Source: an uncultured beta proteobacterium (GTDB lineage Bacteria > Pseudomonadota > Gammaproteobacteria > Burkholderiales > Rhodocyclaceae). Taken from it: 16,916 bases of DNA. The translations under genes and the position numbers were made by a program. The notes below the pieces were generated by a model. That model was not told where the DNA came from. It was given only the letters and a program-made list of their open reading frames with translations, and searched no databases. This document shows, piece after piece, positions 1 to 8,077 of this stretch. Position 1 is the first letter of the stretch. Each line of letters opens with the position of its first letter. The DNA is taken from assembly GCA_903933395.1 (NCBI GenBank), contig CAIZKA010000390.1, positions 1 through 16,916 on the forward strand. Direction: 5' to 3'.

Positions 1-121
1 ACGGGGGGGATTTTCAAGCAATGAATCCTGTTGGGTGACTGCGGCGAATGATACCCCGCCCGCCGGCGGCACGATGCATCGCCGGACGCCGCCAGGCGCC
101 GGCGGAGGCAGGCACTACTAT

Positions 122-958
122 TTAAGGGCCGAAGTATTGCGCGAGCTGGCCGTCGCGCATCTGGACGCGTGCGCCCTTCTTGAACGGACTTTGTTCGCCC
201 TCGAAGTCGAAATCGCGCTGCAGCCCGCTGTCGAACTTGACGCTCACCTTGACCAGTTTCTTGCTGCTGGCCGACTTCTGGATCTGGTTCCCGGCATAAG
301 CGCCGCCGGCGGCGCCGGCCACCGTGGCCACGGTCTTGCCCGTGCCCTTGCCGACCTGGTTGCCCAGCAGGCCACCGACCACCCCGCCGGCAATTGCCCC
401 CATCGTGCCGTCCTCGCCCTTGACCTTTTGGCTGCTGACTGCCACAACTACACCGCAATCGACCCGGCACATGTCGCGCGGTGCGCCGGGAACCTGGCTT
501 GCCGCCGCAGGAGGGGGCATCTGTGTCTGGAAATGCTTGTATTCGGCGTAGCTCACCTGCCCGTCACGGTCGGCATCCATGGCATCGAAATTCGCCGCGA
601 TGAAATCGAATTCAACGCCTGATACTTTCTCGAGTTCGCGGCGCGACAACCCGCCGCTGTCGTTCACGTCGGCCTTCTTGAATTTGACGGCAAAATCATC
701 CTGGACCCTGACCAGGTAACGCCGGTACTCGTCGACGGTCACCTGGCCGTCGCGGTCGGCATCGATGGCATCGAAGTTGTTCCTGACCTGCTGCAGTTGC
801 GGGGACGTCGCCTTCTCGAGTTCGACGCGGGAAAGACCGCCGCTGTCGTTGAGGTCCGCCCGTTTGAAATCGACCAGCCAGACCTCATCGGCGGCAAATG
901 CGAACGGTGCTGCCGAGAACAGAACGGTGGATACCAGCAGCAGGGATAGCTTTTTCAT
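122..958 (-). CDS. Exported EF-hand protein with C-terminal glycine-zipper domain
   Basis: A 278-residue protein, probably secreted to the periplasm or outer membrane, that should bind calcium. Residues 1-22 form a typical Sec signal peptide (MKK, hydrophobic core, AFA before ADE). Four EF-hand loops follow at about 35-46, 66-77, 97-108 and 128-139; each has acidic or Asn/Ser ligands at loop positions 1, 3 and 5, Gly at 6 and Glu at 12. They form two similar pairs, so the region arose by internal duplication. A Pro/Ala linker leads to a glycine-rich segment (about 184-228, GxxxG spacing) like the glycine-zipper 2TM domain of 17-kDa-antigen/SlyB-type proteins, then a basic tail. An in-frame start lies 22 codons upstream at 1024, but the ATG at 958 has AGGAG at good spacing and directly begins the signal peptide. 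It lies 79 bases behind the kinase gene on the same strand. Function inferred from domains only. Confidence 0.88.
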   Translation of the reverse strand: MKKLSLLLVSTVLFSAAPFAFAADEVWLVDFKRADLNDSGGLSRVELEKATSPQLQQVRNNFDAIDADRDGQVTVDEYRRYLVRVQDDFAVKFKKADVNDSGGLSRRELEKVSGVEFDFIAANFDAMDADRDGQVSYAEYKHFQTQMPPPAAASQVPGAPRDMCRVDCGVVVAVSSQKVKGEDGTMGAIAGGVVGGLLGNQVGKGTGKTVATVAGAAGGAYAGNQIQKSASSKKLVKVSVKFDSGLQRDFDFEGEQSPFKKGARVQMRDGQLAQYFGP

Positions 959-1037
959 ACATTCTCCTTCAGGGGTGATTGCGGGAAACCCTCCCGAACC
1001 GCACGACATTCGCCATCTTAGCAAATCGGAATTCCAG

Positions 1038-2336
1038 CTAAACGAACACGATGAGACTTGCGGCGATCAGCGCCCCAATCAGAATCGCAACGGCGATCAG
1101 GTGTGCCCGTCGATCAACGACCCGGGCATCATCCGGCCCGGGGTCAGTACTGCTGCCCGCGCTACGGCGAGGAATCGCCACAGCGAGTGGCCTGGCAATT
1201 GACTGAGGAGGGATAGTTCCGACATCCGCCGGCGAGGACTCGCTGCGCGCCAGTCTGACGGTGGCCGCGTACTCGTCGAACTCGCGGCTCATGCCGACTT
1301 CGTTTGCCAGCCTCTGGGTCGCAGAGAAGGACTCGACTACTGCCGATAGGCCCAGGCCGCCGGCCTCGACTTCATTCCCTTCGGCATCCTCACGGCGGGA
1401 GTGGGCACCGACCTGAGGCGCCAGCACCAGCGTTTTGTCGGCCTCCGCCGACAACTGTGGCGGCAGTTCATGCAGGCCCGGGGACGTGCCAGGGTCCGCC
1501 GACGGGATCGAGCCATAGTACTTCTCGCATTCGCGAAGGTCACTGGCCAGGTCCGCGGCTGACTGGTAGCGGTTATCGGGTCGCTTCTCGAGCATCTTGG
1601 CGAGAATCAGGTCGAGCATCTCCGGCACATCCGGATTGAGCCGGCTCGGCGACAGGGGAACGGTATTGACCGTCTGGTACATCAGCGCTTCCAGGCTGTT
1701 GCCGCCGAATGGAGACTTGCCGGTAAGCATTTCGTAGAGCATCACGCCCAGGGAAAAAATATCGGTGCGGTGATCGACACGCTGGCCAAGGACCTGCTCC
1801 GGCGACATGTACTTGGGAGATCCCAGACGCATTCCAGTCTGAGTCTTTACTTCCGAGGCGCGCATGCGGGCGATGCCGAAGTCGGTGATTTTCGCGACCC
1901 CGTCCTTCAGCACCATGATGTTGGCGGGTTTGATGTCCCGGTGCACGATCCCGTTCTGGTGAGCGTAACCCAGGCCGGCAGCCACTTGGGCGGCGATTGA
2001 CATGGCCTGTTTGACCGGCAGACGCTGCGCTGCGCTGATCAGGTCGTGCAGTTCCTGACCATCCAGGAATTCCATCGCGATATAGGCCAGATCCCCGGTC
2101 TTGCCCAGATCGTAGATCGTTACGATCGCCGGATGGCTCAGAGAACCGGCGGCCTTGGCCTCCTGCTGGAAGCGCGCCTCGTACTCGTCCCGCAAATCCG
2201 GATCGAGTGACAGATTGATGGTTTTGACCGCGACGATACGGTTGAGCACCGGATCGGCCGCCTTGTAAACGACCCCCATTGCGCCGCGGCCCAGCACGGC
2301 AAGGACTTCATAGCGCCCGATCTGTGGCGACTCCAT
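1038..2336 (-). CDS. PknB-type Ser/Thr protein kinase with C-terminal membrane anchor
   Basis: A 432-residue Hanks-type Ser/Thr kinase that should phosphorylate proteins in the cytoplasm while held at the inner membrane. The catalytic domain occupies about residues 8-270 and looks active: glycine loop GRGAMG at 16-21, ATP-binding Lys38 in VAVK, alpha-C Glu59, HRD at 132-134 followed by KPAN, DFG at 152-154, and an activation segment ending in SPE. A low-complexity acidic linker of about 130 residues follows. One hydrophobic helix (about 413-432) closes the protein, leaving essentially nothing outside the membrane, so it lacks the PASTA or other extracytoplasmic sensor seen in PknB/PrkC. The start ATG at 2336 begins just before the kinase fold. 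The gene is 47 bases downstream of the lipoprotein gene and probably in its operon. Substrates cannot be told from the sequence. Confidence 0.93.
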   Translation of the reverse strand: MESPQIGRYEVLAVLGRGAMGVVYKAADPVLNRIVAVKTINLSLDPDLRDEYEARFQQEAKAAGSLSHPAIVTIYDLGKTGDLAYIAMEFLDGQELHDLISAAQRLPVKQAMSIAAQVAAGLGYAHQNGIVHRDIKPANIMVLKDGVAKITDFGIARMRASEVKTQTGMRLGSPKYMSPEQVLGQRVDHRTDIFSLGVMLYEMLTGKSPFGGNSLEALMYQTVNTVPLSPSRLNPDVPEMLDLILAKMLEKRPDNRYQSAADLASDLRECEKYYGSIPSADPGTSPGLHELPPQLSAEADKTLVLAPQVGAHSRREDAEGNEVEAGGLGLSAVVESFSATQRLANEVGMSREFDEYAATVRLARSESSPADVGTIPPQSIARPLAVAIPRRSAGSSTDPGPDDARVVDRRAHLIAVAILIGALIAASLIVFV

Positions 2337-2383
2337 GCTGTGTATCCGTCAGGACAAATAACGCTGTGCGTTGAGGACTGAAT

Positions 2384-2773
2384 TCATTTTTTTGTGTCCG
2401 GCTTTCTGGTCTTGACACTGCGGAACACCGGGCCCCATATCGGATGCCCGACCTCCGCCGGTTCCAGCTCCAGATTGGGATTGATATCCAGCACCTTCCT
2501 GAATTCTTCGCGGCACAAACGCTCCTTGCCACTGACGCAATGGGTGAAGGCCAGATACTTGTGGGCCTTGACCTGGTCGCTGACGCTCAGCCCCTGATCC
2601 AGAGCACTTTGCAGGCTCTTCACCGCGTCCGGGTATTTACCCTCGTTGTACGCATCGATGCCGGCGGACAAGGCCTGGTTCGCCTTGCTTTCAAACAGCG
2701 TCGTCGGCCCGGATGCGCAGCCGGTCAGCAAGCCGACCAGCGCTATAAGCATGATGTTTCGCATTGTCTTCAT
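2384..2773 (-). CDS. Small TPR-type lipoprotein, TssQ-like
   Basis: A 129-residue lipoprotein. A short basic N-terminus and hydrophobic core lead to the lipobox LTGC, with the lipidated Cys at residue 19. The following Ala-Ser (no Asp at +2) suggests outer-membrane sorting. The mature part is helical and TPR-like: a repeat of the form AYNEGKYPDAVKSLQSAL, then a segment with two Cys (CVSGKERLC) and a C-terminal PIWGPVFR motif. The overall form recalls the TssQ-type lipoproteins associated with type VI secretion, but no secretion genes are visible here, so this is only a resemblance. A start ten codons upstream (2803) is possible; the ATG at 2773 is preferred because AGGGA precedes it and the signal peptide begins there. 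It lies between the cyclase-like gene and the kinase gene on the same strand. Confidence 0.85.
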   Translation of the reverse strand: MKTMRNIMLIALVGLLTGCASGPTTLFESKANQALSAGIDAYNEGKYPDAVKSLQSALDQGLSVSDQVKAHKYLAFTHCVSGKERLCREEFRKVLDINPNLELEPAEVGHPIWGPVFRSVKTRKPDTKK

Positions 2774-2846
2774 TCCATCCCTGTAGATACTCAATGACTG
2801 CATCGAACATTTTTTAAACCGGCGACCACGGCAAGCAGCCGGACCT

Positions 2847-3929
2847 CTACCTGAATGTGTGCTTGATATTGATTTGTGCTCCAGGCTTCACATCGATTTT
2901 TTCCCGATGTACGGGCAAGCTGGAATTCCTGACCTCTACCGTGTGCATTCCGGGAGTGAGCGAGAGGGATTTTAGCGGCGGGCTGATCCCGCGTTTCTGT
3001 CCATCCACATAGACTTCACCCCAAGGCGCTATCAGCAGCAAAACTGTGGCTTTCGCCGGCAAATCCGTCCGGGGCTTTGCTACATCCTTCACGGTTTCAG
3101 TTGCATCCTTCCGGGATTTTGCTGCAGCACTCGTCGATTTTGCTGCAGCAACAGCCTGGGGCGGGCTGCCCGATTCCTCGCTGCCGCCACTGCGCCCCAT
3201 GCGCAGCATTACTGCGGCGCCGATTATGGCGAGGGCCAGCAGGGAAACTCCTGCCAGCAGCTTCTTGCTGAAGCCCGGCCGGTTCCCCGTGCGAGCCGCC
3301 GGCGACACCGGTTCGCCACCGACAGGGACTTTGCCGTCCGGCGCCGGACCGCCGGTGGAAGAAGGCGCATCCGTAAACCTGTGAGGAATGCTTTGCCCTA
3401 CGGCATATACCTCGTGTTCGCGAACATGTTTGTCGGTGCGGCTGCCTTCGTAGCTGAGTATCTGCGCGTAGTCGTCGGACAGCCGGGAGACAATTTCGAA
3501 GAAGGAGCGGGAGACTAAAACCGCACCTACGTCAGCGAAGCTCATCACTCTTTGCGCCACATTTATGCCGTCACCGATGATGTTGGGTTGGCCGTTGATG
3601 TCCTTGATGAGCCGGATCGGGCCGAGGTTGGCGCCCATCCGTACCTCCAGGCGCGGTGTCTCGTTGGCGCTTTCGCCCGCAATCCCGTCGCGGAGGTCCA
3701 TCGCGACGAACATCGCCACCTCCGGACTGCCGAGAAAGCAGATGGCCGCGCCGTCCCCGGTATCCAGCACGATGCGATCACCGGTCGCCACCTGGCCCAA
3801 AGCCCGGATCAGCAGGGCGTTAAATCGCTGTTTCAGCTTAAGCTGCTCCGTCACCGACTTCTTTGTATATTCCACGATGTCGATGAATAGCACGCTACAG
3901 ACGAAGGTTCGGTTGGAAGTGCTGTCCAT
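2847..3929 (-). CDS. Class III nucleotide cyclase-like protein with TM segment and PEGA domain
   Basis: A 360-residue membrane protein with an N-terminal class III adenylate/guanylate cyclase domain (about 8-178), a Pro/Gly linker, one transmembrane helix (about 224-242), a Lys/Ala-rich linker and a C-terminal PEGA domain (about 292-360). The cyclase domain faces the cytoplasm and the PEGA domain the periplasm. The metal-binding Asp17 (FIDI) and Asp59 (TGDG) are present, as are the transition-state pair Asn123 and Arg127 (NVAQR). The usual base-specifying Lys is Leu55, and the partner position is Asn116, so the substrate is uncertain. The ATG at 3929 is chosen; a TTG two codons upstream (3935) is the alternative, and the ribosome-binding site is weak for both. 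It is the first gene of the leftward cluster and is preceded by a TATACT box. Confidence 0.88.
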   Translation of the reverse strand: MDSTSNRTFVCSVLFIDIVEYTKKSVTEQLKLKQRFNALLIRALGQVATGDRIVLDTGDGAAICFLGSPEVAMFVAMDLRDGIAGESANETPRLEVRMGANLGPIRLIKDINGQPNIIGDGINVAQRVMSFADVGAVLVSRSFFEIVSRLSDDYAQILSYEGSRTDKHVREHEVYAVGQSIPHRFTDAPSSTGGPAPDGKVPVGGEPVSPAARTGNRPGFSKKLLAGVSLLALAIIGAAVMLRMGRSGGSEESGSPPQAVAAAKSTSAAAKSRKDATETVKDVAKPRTDLPAKATVLLLIAPWGEVYVDGQKRGISPPLKSLSLTPGMHTVEVRNSSLPVHREKIDVKPGAQINIKHTFR

Positions 3930-3935
3930 ATCCAA

Positions 3936-4616
3936 TCACATCATGGGGGGGTGTCGTCCGATCTATTTGGCAGGAGCCGAGTATAACCGCTGACCCATAG
4001 CGGAAATAGAAGACCTCTCCACGCACGATAGCAGGCCGCCCAACGGGAGTAGAACCCCGGCATGGTCAAGGATATGATCGTCCCGACGGGTTCCGGCCTG
4101 CCGGCAATGCCATCGCCAGCGGCGGATATCTTCGCGCAGCGGCATGCGCCAGCGCATCCGCCTCGGCAGCCCGCTCGATGTCTGTCGCGTTGGCGGTGGC
4201 GGCGCCGTTTGCCGCGAGTTGTCGGCACTGCCGTTCCAATTCCTTTCCTCTCAACTTTCCGCCGGCGATGCCGATAATGAATTCAACAGGACGTGACAAA
4301 CCGAACCGAAGCAGAAAGCGTTCACGTCAAGAAAATACCTGCGGTGCCTGCCTCACCGGAGCAATTGTTGAGACACAGGCCCACGACTGCAACGCCGCCG
4401 TTGCGATCGTTCCTCGCGAACGAACCTGAAGCGGCTGGAAGCAGGCCGCACTGAAACCCGGTCCATTCGGGCAGCGCCGCAGGGATCCAATTCATCCTCG
4501 AAGTCTTCATGCATGGCTTCCCGGATATTCTCGGGCAACGTGCCCGGATATGTCCGCGGCACTGAACGATGGCAAGGGAGCCAAGAAGCGACCGTATATT
4601 GAGTGGCGGCAGGCGC
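3936..4616. other. Gene-poor stretch between divergent clusters
   Basis: About 680 bases with no convincing gene. The best candidate is a minus-strand frame at 4066-4299 (77 codons, TTG start) with Ala/Glu-rich, plausible codon choice but no ribosome-binding site and no recognisable domain; it could be a gene remnant. Other open frames here are rich in Arg, Pro and Ser in the way antisense GC-rich DNA usually is. The left end should hold the promoter of the leftward cyclase-kinase cluster, and the right end leads into the duplicated promoter at 4618. Confidence 0.5.
3980..3985 (-). promoter_or_regulatory. Putative -10 box of the cyclase-lipoprotein-kinase cluster
   Basis: On the minus strand the hexamer TATACT matches five of six bases of the sigma70 -10 consensus. 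It lies about 50 bases upstream of the cyclase-like start. No good -35 hexamer is seen 16-18 bases further upstream, so the promoter may be weak or activator-dependent. Inference from position and sequence only. Confidence 0.35.
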
Positions 4617-4617
4617 A

Positions 4618-4646
4618 TTGACTGGGACGTTACCGTCAGGGATACT
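4618..4646 (+). promoter_or_regulatory. Sigma70-like promoter, copy 1 of a duplicated promoter-leader
   Basis: TTGACT at 4618-4623 and GATACT at 4641-4646 are separated by exactly 17 bases. The same hexamers (TTGACC, GATACT) with the same 17-base spacing recur at 7987-8015, and intervening and flanking bases are also similar. The conservation between two otherwise diverged copies is the main support. It would transcribe the zinc-ribbon remnant and then the HDOD-FapA pair. Confidence 0.6.
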
Positions 4647-4703
4647 CGATGTCGTGCAGTGGAGTTTTCTGGTCTTGACCCACCCGGGGAAACGGGGCGC
4701 ACC

Positions 4704-4838
4704 TTGTTCGATTCGCCGATGGACCAATGCCCGATCTGTGGGCTAATGGCAGTGCTGGACCAGACAGGGAATCCGTGTGGCCGATTTTTGGCACCGTTGA
4801 AATTCATGCGCCGCCGGTCAGCAAGTGGTTGTCGGTAG
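4704..4838 (+). pseudogene. Decayed copy of the small zinc-ribbon gene
   Basis: From a possible TTG start, the frame reads FDSPMDQCPICG followed by MAVLDQ and a PCG motif, closely matching the intact zinc-ribbon gene at 8078-8266. After PCG the copies part: the Gly-Cys of the intact protein is absent, and the frame ends with Gly-Cys-Arg-TAG where the intact copy has Val-Cys-Pro-Leu. Just beyond the stop, in another frame, bases matching the KYF codons continue (4844-4852), which indicates a frameshift. The intact ATG is replaced by TTG and the upstream GAGG is missing. A short functional 45-residue product cannot be excluded, but decay is more likely. Between 4838 and the HDOD start at 4869 only leader sequence remains. 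Confidence 0.6.
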
Positions 4839-4868
4839 CAGCAAAGTACTTGTGATAGTGAGTCGATC

Positions 4869-5744
4869 ATGCTTTCTGCCTTCCAGCAGCGATGGGGTAT
4901 CGACCAGTGGGTCGCCTACCTGAAGGACAAAGAGATTCCGGTATTGCCGGAGACGCGAGACCGTCTGGCGGCGCTGCGCGAGGAACAGCAGGATCGACTC
5001 GCACCAAAGGAACTGGCGGGTGTGGTTTTCAGCGATCCTTTCCTGGCGCTGAAGCTGCTGCGGCGCGTCGAAGGACGCCATTCCACCATGCTTGGCCACG
5101 AGACCACCACGGCTCTGGCTTCCGTGCTGCAGGCCGGCGTCGACGACCTGGTGCGAATCGTCAATAACGGATCGCTTGCTGATGACTCGCTCGCGGGGAT
5201 GAGGAGTTGCATCGTACGCACCGTCCTCGCCGCTCATATTGCACGCGCCTGGGCTTCAATGCGCGCCGATATTTCCGCGGAAGAGGTCGCCCTCGCCGCG
5301 CTGCTGGCTGAAACCGGCGAACTGCTGCTGTGGCACGTCGCACCCGAACTGCCGCAAAAGGCCCTCGATGAGTTGCATTCCGGCAGGGCGCGGCGAAGCG
5401 TGCAGGCGCAGCAGCAGGCTGCGGGCTTCAGCTTCAAGCAGATGACCTTGACTCTGGTCGACGCATGGGCCCTGCCAAGGTTGATTGCCATGCTGATCCG
5501 TGGCTCCGACACCCTGCGCGCCAACATCGCCCGAATTGCAGAGGATGCCTCCAGGCATATCGGTGCCCATCCGGAAAATCCCGCCATTCCCACCGACCTG
5601 GTGAACATCAGGAACCTGATTCCGGGCGTCAGTTACCACTCGCTTATCGCGCCGTTGCCCATCTCCGCCGAATACAAGGAGCAGGTCTTGCAAGCGTTGG
5701 ATTCAGGCAACTATTCCAAAACGCCGGATGAAAACACGCACTGA
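4869..5744 (+). CDS. HDOD-domain signalling protein, HD residues lost
   Basis: A 291-residue cytoplasmic protein of the HDOD type, a non-enzymatic relative of HD phosphohydrolases used in bacterial signalling and motility control. The N-terminal half shows the HDOD pattern, with DPFLALKLLRRV at about 58-69 and the following helices. At the place where HD proteins carry His-Asp after a run of Ala/Leu, this protein has LLAETGELL (about 143-151), so catalysis is not expected. No second domain is recognised. The ATG at 4869 begins shortly after the zinc-ribbon remnant; no strong ribosome-binding site is seen, so translation may depend on the leader. The 3' end overlaps the FapA-type gene by 17 bases, which implies coupled expression. 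Partner and output are unknown. Confidence 0.82.
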   Translation: MLSAFQQRWGIDQWVAYLKDKEIPVLPETRDRLAALREEQQDRLAPKELAGVVFSDPFLALKLLRRVEGRHSTMLGHETTTALASVLQAGVDDLVRIVNNGSLADDSLAGMRSCIVRTVLAAHIARAWASMRADISAEEVALAALLAETGELLLWHVAPELPQKALDELHSGRARRSVQAQQQAAGFSFKQMTLTLVDAWALPRLIAMLIRGSDTLRANIARIAEDASRHIGAHPENPAIPTDLVNIRNLIPGVSYHSLIAPLPISAEYKEQVLQALDSGNYSKTPDENTH

Positions 5745-7788
5745 CGCACCAGCGGCTATCGAAGGGATCATGGCACGGAGAGATATTGATGCCGCGCTCC
5801 CGGTAATCCCGCCCCACGAAACGACCGCCTCGGCGATCGGCTCTGTCGTCGACCTGGTTGCGGGCGAGATCCTGCTGCCGGACTTTGTTTTCCACGACGC
5901 CAGCGGCGTACAGGTGGACCCCGTAATGCTGGGCAGTCCGACGCAGATGCAGCGATTTGTCGATCGTGTATTTGCGGCGGGGGCCTACTTCGTCGGCCTC
6001 GACTATGCCGCCTTTTCGCGTCTGCTCTATACGTCTGCGACATCGGGCACCCCGTTAGCCAGTGCAGAAAAAACCAGGGTTCGCATCGCCAGCAGCATTG
6101 CCAAATTCGCGCCGGAGCGGCGCGCACTCTACAAGAACCCGAAGTCTGTAAATGGCGGCGCCAGGATCGAATACATCTTTGCGCCGGTAAGGCTTCCGCA
6201 CGTTGTCGAGGTCCCCGTATACGACATGGAAGATGAAGCCGGTCATACGGCGCTGATCCGGTACGACAGGAAGTTACGCCTTGAGCCGACAAAACTGGAC
6301 ATAGATGAATTTGTTGCCGTCATGTGGACGAAAGGCATCCGCAGCGGCATCGATATCGCTGCCATACGCGCCGCGATTGCGGCCGGGTGGGAAGAATGCA
6401 TTGACGTTGCGCGACGGATCGATCCCACGGCCGGATCGGATGCGACGGTGCAGGAAAAAACTACAGCCCTGCATCGTGATGACTCGCCGTCCATTCTGCC
6501 CAATGGCAAAGTCGATCTGAGCCATTTCAAGAACCACTTTCCGCAAGTATCGACAGGCACCAGGCTGTTGCAGAAACAGCCACGCCGCCTTGGCGTGCCC
6601 GGGATCGATACCGACGGCACAGTGCTGGAACCGGACACCCCGCGCGACTTCGAACTGTCAGATCTGGCCGGCCAGGGCACCCGCATAGAACGCACGGCCA
6701 AGGGAGAATTCCTGGTAGCCGCACGTGACGGTTTTCTCAGTATCGATACCAGATCACACCAGATATCGATTGCCGAAAAGATCGTCAATCGCGATGGAGT
6801 AAGCCAGCGCACCACCGGCAATCTTCTGCTCGTCGGAGACCACTACGAAGAGTACGGCGAGGTACAGGAGCACCGAACGGTGGAAGGCAGGCACATGAAC
6901 TTTCATGCGGACGTGTTCGGCAGCATCGTGTCGAGCGGCGGGCAAGTGCATCTGTTTGCCAACTTCGCAGGTGGCACCGTAAGGAACCCGGGAGGCCTGA
7001 TCCGGATCGATGGCCGTGCGTCACGAGCGGTGTTTGAAGCGCGCGAAGGCGAGTTGCAGGCCAGCTATGCCGAAAGTGTAACCATTGTTGCCGGCAAGGT
7101 ACGGCTCGGACATGCAATAGGCTGCGACATCGTTGCCGAAGACGTCGAACTTGACGATGCCGTCGGATGCACCATTGCCGCACGGCGTGTCCGGATAAAA
7201 AGCGCCGGAGCGGGGCGGAACGCAGAAACCCTGATTACGGTCTGCGTTCCGGACTTTGCCTCGCTGGATAAACGCCGCGCCGAAGCAACCAGGGAAATTG
7301 ACAAGCTGAAGCGTCGAATCGTTGCAAAGCAGACAATCCTTGACAGCCGCATGACCTCCGAGGAGATCAGGAAATATATGGCCGCCGATCAGCGCATTCG
7401 TTCCGGCGCACTCAAGCTGACGCCATCCCAGGAAGCACAATGGCATCAGGCGGCGCAGAAACTGGTCGGCCCCCTGTTCGAGATCCAGACTTTGCAAAAT
7501 GAACTGGACACGCTCGATGCATCCCTTGGCGAGCGGAACGAACAACTGATTGCGCTGGAGAACCAGCGGGCGGACGCGGGCGCCGATGTCCTCTGCGAAG
7601 TGAGGCGGATAGCAGGCGATGTCGCGGTACAAATCATCGCCATCGAACCCGCAGTGCCGGTTCTCGCCGGGGTCGAAGTATCGAAGCTAAGGCGCAAGTT
7701 GCGCGACACCCGCGCGGTGCGCCAGCGACTGTTCCGCGGCCAGTCGGGCAGCTTTTCCTGGACCTGGAAGCCGCCCTCCGCAAAATGA
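5728..7788 (+). CDS. FapA/DUF342 family polymerising beta-helix protein
   Basis: A 686-residue protein of the FapA (DUF342) family, whose members include flagellar assembly protein A and related cytoplasmic proteins that affect polar or flagellar localisation. The N-terminal 250 residues are family-typical but poorly conserved; a PNGKVD motif lies near 255. About residues 365-490 are a right-handed beta-helix repeat rich in Gly and Val (DVFGSIVSSGGQVHLFANF and similar turns). About 510-615 form charged coiled-coil helices, with a short beta-rich tail. No signal peptide or membrane helix is seen. The start at 5728 lies inside the HDOD gene; an in-frame ATG at 5770 is an alternative, and neither has a strong ribosome-binding site. 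The overlap with the HDOD gene suggests they act together, perhaps in motility or cell-pole organisation; that is inference. Confidence 0.85.
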   Translation: MKTRTDAPAAIEGIMARRDIDAALPVIPPHETTASAIGSVVDLVAGEILLPDFVFHDASGVQVDPVMLGSPTQMQRFVDRVFAAGAYFVGLDYAAFSRLLYTSATSGTPLASAEKTRVRIASSIAKFAPERRALYKNPKSVNGGARIEYIFAPVRLPHVVEVPVYDMEDEAGHTALIRYDRKLRLEPTKLDIDEFVAVMWTKGIRSGIDIAAIRAAIAAGWEECIDVARRIDPTAGSDATVQEKTTALHRDDSPSILPNGKVDLSHFKNHFPQVSTGTRLLQKQPRRLGVPGIDTDGTVLEPDTPRDFELSDLAGQGTRIERTAKGEFLVAARDGFLSIDTRSHQISIAEKIVNRDGVSQRTTGNLLLVGDHYEEYGEVQEHRTVEGRHMNFHADVFGSIVSSGGQVHLFANFAGGTVRNPGGLIRIDGRASRAVFEAREGELQASYAESVTIVAGKVRLGHAIGCDIVAEDVELDDAVGCTIAARRVRIKSAGAGRNAETLITVCVPDFASLDKRRAEATREIDKLKRRIVAKQTILDSRMTSEEIRKYMAADQRIRSGALKLTPSQEAQWHQAAQKLVGPLFEIQTLQNELDTLDASLGERNEQLIALENQRADAGADVLCEVRRIAGDVAVQIIAIEPAVPVLAGVEVSKLRRKLRDTRAVRQRLFRGQSGSFSWTWKPPSAK

Positions 7789-7986
7789 CGGGCCGCTGCG
7801 GTGGCATCAATGCAAGGCGGTTACGGCGCCGACGGAGGTGACCATCGAGGCTCCAGAAAGGTCGGCGCTCACGGTGTTGCGGTGCGGATCAGCGCCTTCC
7901 CCTCCCGGCTTCGGCGGCCACGGGTTGCCGCCGCGCGCAGCACGAAAGCAGAAGCACGGATTTCCTCGATCATGGTCAAAAGTGCG

Positions 7987-8015
7987 TTGACCCGGGTGCA
8001 ACGGTCAAGGATACT
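7987..8015 (+). promoter_or_regulatory. Sigma70-like promoter, copy 2 of the duplicated promoter-leader
   Basis: TTGACC at 7987-7992, a 17-base spacer, and GATACT at 8010-8015. The -10 box is 62 bases before the zinc-ribbon ATG, similar to the 57 bases in the copy at 4618-4646. The upstream stretch 7789-7986, between the FapA-type gene and this promoter, shows no gene. Confidence 0.6.
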
Positions 8016-8077
8016 GAGTCTCATGCCGCCTTGTTCCCGAACCACAACCCATCCAAGCAACGACGCCGAGGTACCAC

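Noticed and set aside
1..121. GC-rich CGCCGGCG palindromes downstream of the EF-hand gene as a terminator
   Set aside because: Several short overlapping palindromes but no convincing stem with a U-tract; the stretch shows no gene either.
2384..3929. Part of a type VI secretion locus
   Set aside because: Only the lipoprotein resembles a T6SS-associated family; no Tss core gene, Hcp, VgrG or ClpV is in the window.
4066..4299. Minus-strand 77-codon frame with fairly gene-like codon use
   Set aside because: TTG start without a ribosome-binding site, no recognisable domain, and an in-frame stop just upstream. It is noted in the gap entry rather than called as a gene.
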